This document shows, piece after piece, positions 19,385 through 29,105 of a DNA stretch of 64,000 nucleotides. The position numbers and the translations under genes are program-made. The notes beneath the pieces were generated by a model. It worked only from the letters and a program-made list of their open reading frames with translations, was not told the origin of the DNA and made no database searches. The number at the start of each line of letters is the position of its first letter. Position 1 is the stretch's first letter. The stretch is from an uncultured Odoribacter sp. (lineage in GTDB: Bacteria; Bacteroidota; Bacteroidia; Bacteroidales; Marinifilaceae): contig CAJURM010000007.1 in assembly GCA_910589025.1 (NCBI GenBank), positions 62,001 through 126,000 on the forward strand, in the 5' to 3' direction.

Positions 19385-19654
19385 TTATTTACGTAAATTC
19401 AACGCCTTAATAATAGAACGGTATCTTTCGATATCTTTTCTTTTCAGGTAATCCAATAATGCTCTACGCTTTCCTACCAACTTGATCAATGCTCTCTGTG
19501 TAGCAAAATCCTTGTGGTTTTTCTTCAAATGCTCTGTCAAATGATTAATACGGTAGGAAAACAAAGAAATCTGAGACTCTGCGGACCCAGTATCTTTATT
19601 AGACTTCCCGTACTGTGAAAAAAGCTCTTCTTTCTTTTCAGCTGTTAAATACAT
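19385..19654 (-). CDS. rpsO: 30S ribosomal protein S15
   Basis: An 89-residue primary 16S rRNA-binding protein of the small subunit. The sequence carries the family pattern DTGSAESQISLFSYRINHLTEHLKKN followed by the KRRALLDYL core. The length is exactly that of typical S15. It has its own well-spaced promoter (TTG-N19-TATCTTTG) and its own terminator, upstream of pnp. In Escherichia coli, S15 represses its own translation by binding its leader; whether the 40-nt leader here does so cannot be read from sequence. Confidence 0.98.
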   Translation of the reverse strand: MYLTAEKKEELFSQYGKSNKDTGSAESQISLFSYRINHLTEHLKKNHKDFATQRALIKLVGKRRALLDYLKRKDIERYRSIIKALNLRK

Positions 19655-19694
19655 AATTACTAATCTTTTAAATTAAAATATTCTTTAAACGGCG

Positions 19695-19724
19695 CAAAGA
19701 TACGGTTTATTCCCCAATAAACAA
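19695..19724 (-). promoter_or_regulatory. Promoter of rpsO
   Basis: On the minus strand, TTG (19722-19724), 19 nt, TATCTTTG (19695-19702). Both elements and the spacing fit the Bacteroidota sigma-ABfr consensus. Confidence 0.75.
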
Positions 19725-19850
19725 GCAATTGTCCTAAAAAAATGAAAAAACGGCAATCCTTGATTATTTTTGCCATATATTTTTTATTTTTGTTGGATTT
19801 TATGGTATAACTGATTTCATTCATAACATTAACAATATAAATTTTTAACG

Positions 19851-20903
19851 ATGAAAAGACTATTGTTTTTATTTTTGACACTCATTCCCTTGCTGACATT
19901 CAGCCAGAAAGCTAAAATCGAATTTGAGAAAACTTCCCATGACTTCGGAACAATCAGTGAAACGGGAGGCCCCGCAGTTTACGACTTCGTTTTTAAAAAT
20001 ACAGGCGATGCCCCCCTTATCCTGAACAGTGTACGTGCCAGTTGCGGCTGCACCACCCCTTCCTGGAGCCGCCAACCGATTGCACCGGGACAAACCGGTT
20101 CTGTAAAGGTAAGTTTTGATCCTCGCCACCGTCCGGGACGCTTCAACAAAAGCATTACCGTAAACTCCAATGCTTCAAACGCAGTAAGCTCACTCAGCAT
20201 CCACGGCATGGTCAGCTCCAAACCCGCCGACCCTTATGCAGCTTACCGCTATACGGTGGGAAAACTGAAAATCACAGCCAACAGCCTGAACTTAGGAAGC
20301 ATTAACAACACGGCTACAGTAGAAAAAGCCCTGGATATCATCAATACCGGGGAAGAACCCGTTACCGTAACGACTACTGCTACCCCCTCATTCATGACCG
20401 TAACGGTAAATCCGGCAACCTTGAAAAAAGGAGAAAAAGGAAAAATAACCGTAAAATACAACGCTACCGCCAAAAAAGACTGGGGATTCGTTTCTGATAA
20501 AATCAACGTTACCGTCTCTCCCGATGCCAAAGGGGAAATCAGCGTCGTAGCCAACATCAAAGAAGATTTTTCAAACGTAAAGCCTGAAGAAGCTCCCGCA
20601 GCCAAATTCTCCGAAACTTCTGCCGAATTGGGCGTATTAACCAAGAACACGACCCACAAACATGAATTTTACATTCAAAACGACGGAAAATCAGACTTGA
20701 TTATCCACAAAATCAAGACTTCCGACAACACCGTCACGGCACATCCGGCACGTACTGTCATCAAACCGGGCAAAAAAACAAAAGTGAACATCACACTGAA
20801 AACCGACGAACAGCCGGGTAAAAAAGTAAAAATCATTTCATTCACCCTTAACGATCCGAAAAATACCATTGTCTCCTATAAACTGAGCGGAGAAATTCAA
20901 TAA
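19851..20903 (+). CDS. Exported DUF1573 domain protein (first copy)
   Basis: A 350-residue exported protein with a signal peptide (residues 1-19, ending LLTFSQ). It consists of immunoglobulin-like/ASPM-SPD-2-Hydin-type repeats. The DUF1573 signature SCGCT with a preceding NTGDAPL strand is in the first repeat, at about residues 65-69. Later repeats have the same strand pattern (FGVL/NDGKSDLIIHKIKTSD) but lack the Cys pair. The function of DUF1573 is unknown; the proteins are common in Bacteroidota envelopes. TATTTTTG elements occur at 19765-19772 and 19785-19792. It is followed by its own terminator and then by a paralogue. Confidence 0.87.
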   Translation: MKRLLFLFLTLIPLLTFSQKAKIEFEKTSHDFGTISETGGPAVYDFVFKNTGDAPLILNSVRASCGCTTPSWSRQPIAPGQTGSVKVSFDPRHRPGRFNKSITVNSNASNAVSSLSIHGMVSSKPADPYAAYRYTVGKLKITANSLNLGSINNTATVEKALDIINTGEEPVTVTTTATPSFMTVTVNPATLKKGEKGKITVKYNATAKKDWGFVSDKINVTVSPDAKGEISVVANIKEDFSNVKPEEAPAAKFSETSAELGVLTKNTTHKHEFYIQNDGKSDLIIHKIKTSDNTVTAHPARTVIKPGKKTKVNITLKTDEQPGKKVKIISFTLNDPKNTIVSYKLSGEIQ

Positions 20904-20914
20904 GCCGAATCCCG

Positions 20915-20954
20915 AAACCTCCGGCAGGACCATTACCTGCGGAGGTTTCATTTT
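20915..20954 (+). terminator. Terminator-like hairpin between the two DUF1573 genes
   Basis: A 13-bp stem with one bulged base (20915-20928 with 20936-20948) followed by CATTTTG. It suggests that much transcription of the first DUF1573 gene stops before the second. Confidence 0.65.
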
Positions 20955-20980
20955 GACTATGAAAAGAAAACAATCATCTT

Positions 20981-22057
20981 ATGAAGCTGATTTTAATCCT
21001 CCTGTTCTCACTTTTCACCGGCAACCTCGTGGCACAATCCGGAGTGTTGACATTTAAGAAGAAAGAAATCCAATTAGCCGGACTAAAAGCCGACGACACA
21101 CCGACAACAGTGACCTTCCAGGTAAAAAACACTGGAAAACAACCGGTGCTCATCTCCAAAGTGATCCCGATGTTCCCGCGCATGAATGCCGATTGGGACA
21201 AATCGCCCGTCCTGCCGGGGAAATCCGCAGAAATACGCATTTCATTCACACCGCAGGACTTACCGGAACAATTCAACTACATCGTCAACGTGAACTCCAA
21301 CGCTCAAAATCCGCGCGAACAGCTCCGGATCAGCGGAAACATCACCGACAACCCAGAAAAACCGACTCTGCTCTATAAAACCGACCTGTCTGGTGTAAAA
21401 TTCAAGACCAATAACATCAGCTTCGGCAAAATATTCATCCAACAGGTCGCCAAAGACACCGTTTACTTTTACAACACTCGGGAAAAAGCCGTAACCGTTT
21501 CCACCCGTTACACCCCTTCCCACATCAAAGCCGAAGTCTATCCGCAAACCGTACAACCGGGAGAACGGGGTATGCTGGTACTTACGTATGATGCCGTTGC
21601 AAAAAATGACTATGGATACATCTTTGACTCCGTCATACTGAAATTCGATGATGATAATTCCTATAACAACCGACTTACGGTAACAGCCAACATCGCAGAA
21701 GATTTCAGCAAGCTGAGCAAAAAAGAGCTGGAAAACGCTCCGGTAGTCCATTTTGAAAAAACCGCCATCGAATTCGGCGACCTTATTCAGGGCGAAAAGG
21801 CAAACTGTGACTTCACCCTCGAAAACAAAGGCAACACCGCACTGATTATCCGGAAGACCAAAGCCAGTTGCGGATGCACCGCTGTTACACTGGGAGAAAC
21901 CACCGTTGCCCCCGGACAAAAGACAGTCATACGGACTACCTTCAACTCCGCCGGCAAATCCGGACGGCAATACAAATCCATCACCGTCATTACCAACGAC
22001 CCAAAAACTCCGGAAACCCATCTGACTATCTCCGGAAATGTGAAGAATAAAAGTTGA
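20981..22057 (+). CDS. Exported DUF1573 domain protein (second copy)
   Basis: A 358-residue exported protein with a signal peptide (residues 1-19, ending NLVAQS), a paralogue of the preceding gene. It again has several Ig-like repeats. Here the SCGCT signature sits in the last repeat (about residues 293-297), whereas the first copy carries it in the first repeat, so the two proteins differ in which repeat keeps the conserved Cys pair. It lies 10 nt upstream of mutS2 and is probably co-transcribed with it. The function is unknown; a structural or assembly role in the envelope is only a guess. Confidence 0.86.
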   Translation: MKLILILLFSLFTGNLVAQSGVLTFKKKEIQLAGLKADDTPTTVTFQVKNTGKQPVLISKVIPMFPRMNADWDKSPVLPGKSAEIRISFTPQDLPEQFNYIVNVNSNAQNPREQLRISGNITDNPEKPTLLYKTDLSGVKFKTNNISFGKIFIQQVAKDTVYFYNTREKAVTVSTRYTPSHIKAEVYPQTVQPGERGMLVLTYDAVAKNDYGYIFDSVILKFDDDNSYNNRLTVTANIAEDFSKLSKKELENAPVVHFEKTAIEFGDLIQGEKANCDFTLENKGNTALIIRKTKASCGCTAVTLGETTVAPGQKTVIRTTFNSAGKSGRQYKSITVITNDPKTPETHLTISGNVKNKS

Positions 22058-22067
22058 AAAGTGCCCC

Positions 22068-24542
22068 ATGATCTACCCGGACAACTTTGAAAGCAAAATA
22101 AAATTCGACCGAATCCGGCAGTTGATTAAAAGCCACTGCCAAAGTGAAATGGGCAAAGAACTGACTGAAAAAATGCAATTTTCAGACCAGGCAGACTACA
22201 TCCGCCGGCAGCAGGAAGAAACCGGTGAATTCATGCGTATCCTGCAAGAAGAAGAATTTCCGGGCAATACGTATGCCGACGCCCGTCCCTTCCTGAATAA
22301 AATCCGGATAGAGGGACTGTTTTTAGAATTGCACGAACTCGTTACGCTGAAAAACTCCCTGGAATCCCTTTCGGCCATCGTACGCTTTTTTCATGGCAAA
22401 CAGGAGCAATATCCCCGCCTCACCGACAGAGCCGGATTAATCCGACTCTTTCCTTACGTACTGCAACGCCTGGACGCCATCGTCTCCAAACACGGCAATA
22501 TCAAAGACAACGCCTCTCCCGAACTGGCAGACATCCGGCACCAGTTGGTAAAAAAACAAGCCGGCATCTCCAGAAGGATGCAGACCCTCCTGCAACAAGC
22601 CCAATCCGAAGGATGGGCGGAAAAAGAGAGCTCCATATCCATCCGGGACGGACGGATGGTCATTCCCGTCCCGGCAGCTTACAAACGAAGAATCAACGGT
22701 ATCGTACACGACGAATCCGCCACCGGCAAAACCTCCTACATCGAACCGGCGGAAATCATCGAAACCAACAACGAAATCCGGGAATTGCAACTCGAAGAAA
22801 AAAGGGAAATCACCCGCATCCTGCGGAAATTTGCCGATGACATCCGCCCCTATATAGACGACCTCATACCCGCCTACGACTTCATGGCCTTTGTCGACTT
22901 CGTAAAAGCCAAAGCCGCCTTTTCCCTGTCCATCGAAGCCATCACACCCGTATTTTCCGACCAACCGGAAATACTCTGGTATGAAGCCCGCCACCCTCTC
23001 CTCTACCTGGCACTCAAAAATACAGACAAGAATTTAATTCCTCTGAACATAGAAATCAACGAAGAACAACGCATCATCCTGATTTCCGGTCCCAACGCCG
23101 GAGGAAAATCCGTCTGCCTGCAAACTTCCGGTCTGCTGCAATACATGTTCCAGTGCGGCTTGCCCGTTCCCGTCAATGAAGCCAGCCGCTTCGGAATCTT
23201 CCGCCATATCCTGATAGACATCGGCGACGAACAGTCGATTGAAAACGACCTGAGTACCTACAGCTCCCATCTGATTAACATGAAAAACTTTGTGCGGCAC
23301 GGAGACAGGGACACACTCATACTCATTGACGAATTCGGGACGGGAACAGAACCCATGCTGGGGGGAGCCATCGCCGAAGCCATCCTGCATGCCCTGAACC
23401 AAAACAACGTAAAAGGAGTCATTACCACCCACTATACCAATCTGAAACATTACGCCTCAGCCACTCCCGGAATTGAAAACGGAGCCATGCTCTACGACAA
23501 TCACCGGATGATGCCCTTGTTCGAGCTGCAAATTGGAAAACCGGGCTCCTCCTTCGCTTTCGAAATAGCCAAAAAAATAGGACTTCCCAAAGAGATTCTG
23601 GAAGACGCCGCCAGAAAAATAGGTACCGACCACATCAATTACGACAAACACCTCAAAGACATTGCCCGCGACAAACGCTATTGGGAAGAAAAGCGGAAAA
23701 AAATACATGAAAACGAAAAGCGGCTTGATAATGTCGTGGAACGCTACAGCCAAGAACTCAACGAAGCCTCCCGGCTCAGAAAAGAAATCATCCGCGAAGC
23801 GCAGGAAAAGGCCCGGGCATTGATAACCGCAGCCAACAAAACCATAGAAAACACCATCCGGGAAATCAAAGAAAGCCAGGCGGAAAAAGAAAAAACCAAA
23901 GTTGCCCGGCAGAAACTGGAAGAACAACAAAAGAAAATCATTCCGGAAGAGGAGGAAGAAGAACGCCTGCGTCGGAAAATCGAAAAAATAAAAAGCAGAG
24001 AGAACCGCAAATCCCGAAACAATCCTGCCGGAAACCGATCCGGCGACACGCAAGCTGCACCTCCTACCGCCATACAAAAAGGCGATTGCGTAAAACTGCC
24101 CAACCAGGCCACGGGAGAAGTCATGGAAATCAAAGACAAAAAGGCAATCGTTGCTTTGGGAAACATACAAACCACAGTTCCCCTCGGCCAATTACAAAAA
24201 ATATCAGCCAACCAGGCCAAAAAACTGGGCAAACCATCCGTCCCGGCCTCCAACTGGTCCGGATTCAGGGAAAACCTAAGTCAGAAACGCCTGCTATTCA
24301 AACCCGAAATCGACGTCCGGGGCATGCGCGGAGACGAAGCCCTGCAAAAAGTAACGGCCTTCATTGACGAAGCCGTCATGCTCGACTCCAAAGACCTCCG
24401 CATCCTGCACGGCACAGGTACCGGAGCCCTGCGGCAATTGATCCGCCAATACCTGAGCACCAATCCTGTCATCAGCTCCTATAGCGACGAACAGATTCAA
24501 TTGGGAGGTGCCGGCATTACCGTTGTCCGCTTAGATATATAA
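22068..24542 (+). CDS. mutS2: Endonuclease MutS2 (Smr-domain protein)
   Basis: An 824-residue DNA- and ribosome-acting ATPase. The order is an N-terminal helical core (MutS domains III and IV), a MutS domain V ATPase with Walker A GPNAGGKS at 341-348 and a LIDEFGTGTEP Walker B segment, a long coiled coil rich in Lys and Glu (about 510-650), and a C-terminal Smr nuclease domain with DVRGMRGDEAL (about 749) and LHGTGTGALR (about 783). MutS2 suppresses homologous recombination and, in Bacillus subtilis, also rescues collided ribosomes. It lacks the mismatch-recognition domain, which separates it from MutS1. It follows the second DUF1573 gene by 10 nt. Confidence 0.96.
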   Translation: MIYPDNFESKIKFDRIRQLIKSHCQSEMGKELTEKMQFSDQADYIRRQQEETGEFMRILQEEEFPGNTYADARPFLNKIRIEGLFLELHELVTLKNSLESLSAIVRFFHGKQEQYPRLTDRAGLIRLFPYVLQRLDAIVSKHGNIKDNASPELADIRHQLVKKQAGISRRMQTLLQQAQSEGWAEKESSISIRDGRMVIPVPAAYKRRINGIVHDESATGKTSYIEPAEIIETNNEIRELQLEEKREITRILRKFADDIRPYIDDLIPAYDFMAFVDFVKAKAAFSLSIEAITPVFSDQPEILWYEARHPLLYLALKNTDKNLIPLNIEINEEQRIILISGPNAGGKSVCLQTSGLLQYMFQCGLPVPVNEASRFGIFRHILIDIGDEQSIENDLSTYSSHLINMKNFVRHGDRDTLILIDEFGTGTEPMLGGAIAEAILHALNQNNVKGVITTHYTNLKHYASATPGIENGAMLYDNHRMMPLFELQIGKPGSSFAFEIAKKIGLPKEILEDAARKIGTDHINYDKHLKDIARDKRYWEEKRKKIHENEKRLDNVVERYSQELNEASRLRKEIIREAQEKARALITAANKTIENTIREIKESQAEKEKTKVARQKLEEQQKKIIPEEEEEERLRRKIEKIKSRENRKSRNNPAGNRSGDTQAAPPTAIQKGDCVKLPNQATGEVMEIKDKKAIVALGNIQTTVPLGQLQKISANQAKKLGKPSVPASNWSGFRENLSQKRLLFKPEIDVRGMRGDEALQKVTAFIDEAVMLDSKDLRILHGTGTGALRQLIRQYLSTNPVISSYSDEQIQLGGAGITVVRLDI

Positions 24543-24571
24543 AAGGGACGGAGTTCCCTCCATCCCCTTTT
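24541..24571. terminator. Terminator between convergent mutS2 and kdsA
   Basis: An imperfect hairpin (24541-24553 with 24558-24571, one gap and one mismatch) with A-run and T-run flanks, sited between two converging genes. It overlaps the mutS2 stop codon by 2 nt. Confidence 0.6.
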
Positions 24572-24596
24572 CAACTTTTCAATTTTTTTACCCCAT

Positions 24597-25409
24597 TCAA
24601 CTTTCTCTCACCGCCTCCCGAATCCGTACCAATTTCTCCAACAACCCCTCCATCAAATCCAAGCGCAGCATATTGGCACCGTCTGATTTGGCATGAGGCG
24701 GGTCCATGTGGGTCTCAATAAACAATCCATCCGCCCCGACCGCTATCCCCGCCTTAGCGATAGTCTCAATCAACGCCGGTTGTCCCCCGGTCACCCCGCA
24801 AGCCTGGTTGGGCTGCTGCAAAGAATGCGTGGCATCAATCACCACCGGACAGTGACATTCCTGCTGCATAATCTTTATCCCCCGGTAATCCACCACCAAA
24901 TCCTGGTACCCGAAAGTCGTCCCCCGTTCCGTTACCATCACATCCGGATTATTCGATTCCCGCACCTTCTCCACAGCAAAACGCATCGCCTCCGGAGAAA
25001 GAAACTGCCCTTTCTTCACATTCACAACACGCCCCGTACGGGCTGCCGCCACCAACAAATCTGTCTGTCGGCATAAGAAAGCCGGTATCTGCAACACATC
25101 CACATACTCTGCCGCCAGAACAGCATCCTCCGGACTATGGACATCAGTCACCACCGGTATCTGAAACTCCTTTCTGACTTTAGCCAATATTTCCAAAGCC
25201 TTCACATCCCCGATTCCAGTAAAAGAATCCAAACGGGAACGATTGGCCTTCTTAAACGACCCTTTAAACACATAAGGGATACCCCATCTATTCGTCAATT
25301 CCGACACATGTTCCGCAATCTTAAGCGCCATTTCCTCACCTTCAATCACACAGGGACCTGCCAGCAAGAAAAACATATCCGAATCTTTAATCTTTTCTAT
25401 TATATTCAT
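24597..25409 (-). CDS. kdsA: 3-deoxy-8-phosphooctulonate synthase
   Basis: A 270-residue TIM-barrel aldolase that condenses phosphoenolpyruvate with arabinose 5-phosphate to form KDO 8-phosphate for lipopolysaccharide. The family motifs are present: LLAGPCVIEGEEMAL at the N-terminus, FKGSFKKANRSR, and DVHSPEDA. The motif VIDATHSLQQP lies in the second half. It is the second gene after rarA, with a 26-nt gap and no terminator between them, so the two are probably one operon. The assignment is secure, including against the related DAHP synthase family. Confidence 0.97.
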   Translation of the reverse strand: MNIIEKIKDSDMFFLLAGPCVIEGEEMALKIAEHVSELTNRWGIPYVFKGSFKKANRSRLDSFTGIGDVKALEILAKVRKEFQIPVVTDVHSPEDAVLAAEYVDVLQIPAFLCRQTDLLVAAARTGRVVNVKKGQFLSPEAMRFAVEKVRESNNPDVMVTERGTTFGYQDLVVDYRGIKIMQQECHCPVVIDATHSLQQPNQACGVTGGQPALIETIAKAGIAVGADGLFIETHMDPPHAKSDGANMLRLDLMEGLLEKLVRIREAVRES

Positions 25410-25435
25410 TGTCTATTTATTAAAAATCATCACCA

Positions 25436-26710
25436 CTACTTATATTTTCTTTTCCACCACAACTTCAACCGCTCTGAGATCTTCAACTCCTGGGCATTGT
25501 TCTGCGGACGATAAAACACCTTATCCTTCACCTCCTCCGGCATATACTCCTGGTCCACAAAATTACCGGGAAAATCATGTGCATATTTGTAATCCTTACC
25601 ATAATTCAGCTCCTTCATCAACTTCGTGGGAGCGTTACGCAAATACAGAGGCACCTGGATATTCCCCGTCTGCCTCACCAAAGCCATCGCCTCGCCTATC
25701 GCCAGATAAGCCGAATTGCTTTTCGGGGAGGTCGCCAGATAAATGAGGCACTCTGCCAAAGGGATACGCGCTTCCGGCATACCGATTTTATGCACCGCCT
25801 CAAAACAGGCATTGGCTATCAGCATGGCATTGGGATTTGCAAGCCCTATATCCTCCGACGCCGATATAATCAACCGCCGGGCAATGAACTTCGGGTCTTC
25901 TCCCCCCTCCAGCATCCGCGCCATATAATAAAGAGCCGCATTCGGGTCACTGCCTCGGACAGACTTAATCATCGCCGAAATAATATCATAGTGCTGCTCC
26001 CCGTCCTTATCATACATCAGCGGATTTTCCTGCAACTCTTTTCTCACCGTCTCATTATCTATCACAATCTCCTCCGAGCGCTGGGCACTCACCACCAAGT
26101 CCAATATATTCAGAAGTTTACGCGCATCCCCCCCACTAAACGAAATCAGCGCCTCTTTTTCTTTTACCGTAATCTTCTTCTCCTTCAAATAAAAATCACG
26201 GGTCACGGCATGGTCTACCAGCTCCTCCAAATCCGCCTTTTCCAAGGCTTTCAATACATACACCTGACAACGCGACAGCAACGGAGAAATCACCTCAAAA
26301 GAGGGGTTTTCCGTCGTCGCCCCTATCAACGTCACCGTTCCCTTCTCGACGGCAGCCAACAGGGAGTCCTGCTGAGCCTTGGAGAAACGGTGAATTTCAT
26401 CGATAAACAGAATCGGATTCGGCGTATTGAAAAAACGCTGGCTCTCCGCTTTCTGAATCACCTCCCGCACATCCTTCACCCCCGAACTCACCGCACTCAG
26501 CACATAAAAAGGACGCTTCAACTGTTCGGCAACAATCATCGCCAGCGTGGTCTTCCCCACTCCCGGAGGTCCCCACAGGATAAACGACGACACATTGCCC
26601 GACTCAATCATTTTCCGGAGTACCTTTCCCGTTCCCACCAAATGCTTCTGCCCGATGTAATCATCCAGCGTCTTCGGACGCATCCGCTCTGCCAAAGGTT
26701 TGTTTTCCAT
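25436..26710 (-). CDS. rarA: Replication-associated recombination protein A (MgsA/RarA AAA+ ATPase)
   Basis: A 424-residue clamp-loader-like AAA+ ATPase that acts at stalled replication forks. Walker A GPPGVGKT is at 47-54, Walker B/DEIH at 104-107 and sensor-1 GATTENPSF follows. The C-terminal half holds the MgsA tetramerisation domain (YYMARMLEGGEDPKFIARRL). The length is normal. A TATTTTTG promoter lies 23 nt upstream. kdsA follows 26 nt downstream. Confidence 0.95.
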   Translation of the reverse strand: MENKPLAERMRPKTLDDYIGQKHLVGTGKVLRKMIESGNVSSFILWGPPGVGKTTLAMIVAEQLKRPFYVLSAVSSGVKDVREVIQKAESQRFFNTPNPILFIDEIHRFSKAQQDSLLAAVEKGTVTLIGATTENPSFEVISPLLSRCQVYVLKALEKADLEELVDHAVTRDFYLKEKKITVKEKEALISFSGGDARKLLNILDLVVSAQRSEEIVIDNETVRKELQENPLMYDKDGEQHYDIISAMIKSVRGSDPNAALYYMARMLEGGEDPKFIARRLIISASEDIGLANPNAMLIANACFEAVHKIGMPEARIPLAECLIYLATSPKSNSAYLAIGEAMALVRQTGNIQVPLYLRNAPTKLMKELNYGKDYKYAHDFPGNFVDQEYMPEEVKDKVFYRPQNNAQELKISERLKLWWKRKYK

Positions 26711-26732
26711 AATAAAAAATCCTTATCTTCGA

Positions 26733-26740
26733 CAAAAATA
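26733..26740 (-). promoter_or_regulatory. -7 promoter element of rarA
   Basis: TATTTTTG on the minus strand, 22 nt before the rarA ATG. No -33 TTG is seen. Confidence 0.5.
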
Positions 26741-26817
26741 AGTATTTAAAATGGAAGTTAGAGCAGGACATTCAAAAACTAAAAGAATAAACTTTTCATG
26801 TTTCTCTGTCCGAGCTA

Positions 26818-28935
26818 TCATTTCAACTTCATTCCCCTGAATCCGTCCACAATTTCCAATAAAGAGCTTCCGTATTTTTCAATTACTTTCTTCCCGATGC
26901 CCGGTATTTTCAGCAACTCCCTGCTATCGACAGGCAGCGTGTTGCAAATCCCCAGCAGGGCTTTCTGCTGCAATACCGTATATACAGGCAGTTTCAGTCT
27001 GTCTGCCTGTTTTTTGCGCCATTCACACAATTTCCTGTACAATGCGGGATGCAGGATATCCGCCGATACGTTTATTTTCTCCTGATGCTTCTGTCCCGGC
27101 AGAACCGCCTTGTCCAACACAGCTTCCGCACGGCTTTTCAAATAAGCGACCGACGAAAAGCCCTCACCTGCCGATTCAAGTATCCGTATCTTAACATGTA
27201 TTTCCTGCAACAAACGCGTCATTGCCTCCTCAAGCTGTTTCCGAACTTCTTTGTTGTCTATCTCCGGATATGCCGCCCCACACACAGCCCTATGGAGTTT
27301 CTCCGTCTCTTCTCGGAAATAGATTACGCCCTTGCCTATTCTTTCCTTAACCACCTCATCTTTTTCATAATTATCAGAAGCGAGCAACAAGCGTTGCAAC
27401 TGCATCTTAAAACGTTCCCCCACCTCTGCCAGCTTCTCCTGAATTTCTTCACGCATCTCCCGATAAAAACGGCTCAATTCCGGATACAACCGATACAGAT
27501 GCTTCCCATAAATCCAGGCCACCCGCTGCATGCTTTTCCACACAGCAACAAAATCAAATAATTCGGTCACCAACTGAATATAATACCTCTTTTTCTCCTC
27601 CTCCAGCTCCTCCTTTCCCGGTTGATTCTGCTCCACCTGCCGAATAAAACTCCGCACCATCCGGTCATGAATCACCGCCCCGCTCTTCAAGGGAGAACTG
27701 AGCACCAAACCCTCCAGTGATTTGCAACGACTCAAGGCAACATATACCTGCCCGTGGGTAAAGGCAGCCCCCACATCAATGACTGCCCGTTCGAAGGTAA
27801 GTCCCTGGCTTTTATGTATCGTAATCGCCCAGGCCGTTTTCAAGGGATATTGTACAAACTTTCCTTCTACGGTCTCTCGGATTTCTTTTGTTTCCGGATG
27901 AATAGCATAACGGGTATTCAGCCATTCCTCCCGGTTTACCGAAATAGGTTTCGAATCTCCGCTACAGTGCACCTGAATACTGTCCGTACCGATAGAAACG
28001 ACGCGGCCTATTTTTCCATTGTAATACCTTTTTTCCGCCGAGGAATCATTTTTTACAAACATCACCTGGGCTCCTTTTTTCAGCACGAGCCTCTCCTCGG
28101 TAGGAAATAAATAAGCGGGGAAGTCACCTTCGACCTGCGACGGGAATGTATAAGCCTTTTCGGCTATCTCCTCCAGTTTCCGGGTATTAATCAACTGAGC
28201 CTGCGCATTATGGGTAGTCAGAACAATATAGCCCTCCTCCTCCGAAGGTTTGAAATCCGGTATATACCGCCGGTTCAAGGCTGATATGACAGTCTCATCG
28301 ACCCGATTGTCCCGGATTTTATTCAGCAAATGAATAAACGCCTCGTCAGTCTGCCGATAAACATGAGTCAACTCAATACTCACATAACGGGTTTGCCGTA
28401 ATGCCACGCTATCAAAGAAAAAGGGCGATGTATAAACCTCTTTCAGCAGTTCCCATTCTTCTTCTTTTACCACCGGTGCCAGCTGTTGCAAATCCCCTAT
28501 CAACAATAACTGCACCCCACCGAAAGGCCTGTCTTCTCCCCGGTAGCGGCACAGTAAGTCACTCACCGCATCCAGCAAATCCGCCCTCACCATACTGATT
28601 TCGTCAATCACCAGCAAATCGAGGCTCCTGATGATGTTGATTTTCTCCCGGCTGAATTTGTTGCTGAATCCTCCGGCATTTTTCCGCACAGCCGTACTCT
28701 TTCCCGGAACATAGGGCCCGAAAGGCAATTGAAAAAACGAGTGGATGGTCACCCCTCCGGCATTGATAGCAGCCACCCCTGTGGGGGCGACAACAATCAT
28801 GCGCTTGGGGGACATTGTTTTCAACCTGCGCAGAAAAGTGGTTTTACCGGTTCCCGCTTTACCTGTCAAAAACAAATTCGTACCGGTATAGCACAGGAAA
28901 TGATGCGCAAGTTCCCATTGGGCATTTTTTTCCAT
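26818..28935 (-). CDS. PIF1-like helicase with C-terminal HRDC domain
   Basis: A 705-residue superfamily 1 helicase. Walker A GKAGTGKT is at 25-32 and the Walker B DEISM motif is near 120. The C-terminal helicase motif HKSQGLTFERAVIDVG is near 390, followed by VALSRCKSLEGL. The last 90 residues form an HRDC domain (LYRKLCEWRKKQADRLKLP...). PIF1-type helicases unwind DNA 5'-3' and often resolve G-quadruplexes or displaced strands. The frame stays open to 29001, but a TATCTTTG promoter lies at 28963-28970, inside that extension, so ATG 28935 is used. It is a single gene between AI-2E permease and rarA, all on the minus strand. Confidence 0.92.
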   Translation of the reverse strand: MEKNAQWELAHHFLCYTGTNLFLTGKAGTGKTTFLRRLKTMSPKRMIVVAPTGVAAINAGGVTIHSFFQLPFGPYVPGKSTAVRKNAGGFSNKFSREKINIIRSLDLLVIDEISMVRADLLDAVSDLLCRYRGEDRPFGGVQLLLIGDLQQLAPVVKEEEWELLKEVYTSPFFFDSVALRQTRYVSIELTHVYRQTDEAFIHLLNKIRDNRVDETVISALNRRYIPDFKPSEEEGYIVLTTHNAQAQLINTRKLEEIAEKAYTFPSQVEGDFPAYLFPTEERLVLKKGAQVMFVKNDSSAEKRYYNGKIGRVVSIGTDSIQVHCSGDSKPISVNREEWLNTRYAIHPETKEIRETVEGKFVQYPLKTAWAITIHKSQGLTFERAVIDVGAAFTHGQVYVALSRCKSLEGLVLSSPLKSGAVIHDRMVRSFIRQVEQNQPGKEELEEEKKRYYIQLVTELFDFVAVWKSMQRVAWIYGKHLYRLYPELSRFYREMREEIQEKLAEVGERFKMQLQRLLLASDNYEKDEVVKERIGKGVIYFREETEKLHRAVCGAAYPEIDNKEVRKQLEEAMTRLLQEIHVKIRILESAGEGFSSVAYLKSRAEAVLDKAVLPGQKHQEKINVSADILHPALYRKLCEWRKKQADRLKLPVYTVLQQKALLGICNTLPVDSRELLKIPGIGKKVIEKYGSSLLEIVDGFRGMKLK

Positions 28936-28962
28936 ATCCTTATGACACACATTAACACATAA

Positions 28963-28970
28963 CAAAGATA
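28963..28970 (-). promoter_or_regulatory. -7 promoter element of the PIF1-like helicase
   Basis: TATCTTTG on the minus strand, 27 nt before the chosen ATG. Confidence 0.55.
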
Positions 28971-29105
28971 AAATAAAATACCCGAAAAACGATGGCTCCA
29001 TTCACTTCACCATCCGCATTCCCCGAAAGTAGCAGCCGCCGCACTACCGAACCGCTTTATAAAAAACAGAAAATCGAAACATCAATAAAGAAACGGCAAT
29101 AAAAA

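Noticed and set aside
19660..19881. A 73-codon reading frame on the minus strand upstream of rpsO
   Set aside because: It runs through the rpsO promoter (19695-19724) and overlaps the start of the DUF1573 gene; its composition is that of A/T-rich non-coding DNA.
28936..29001. A 22-codon N-terminal extension of the PIF1-like helicase
   Set aside because: A TATCTTTG promoter element lies inside it.
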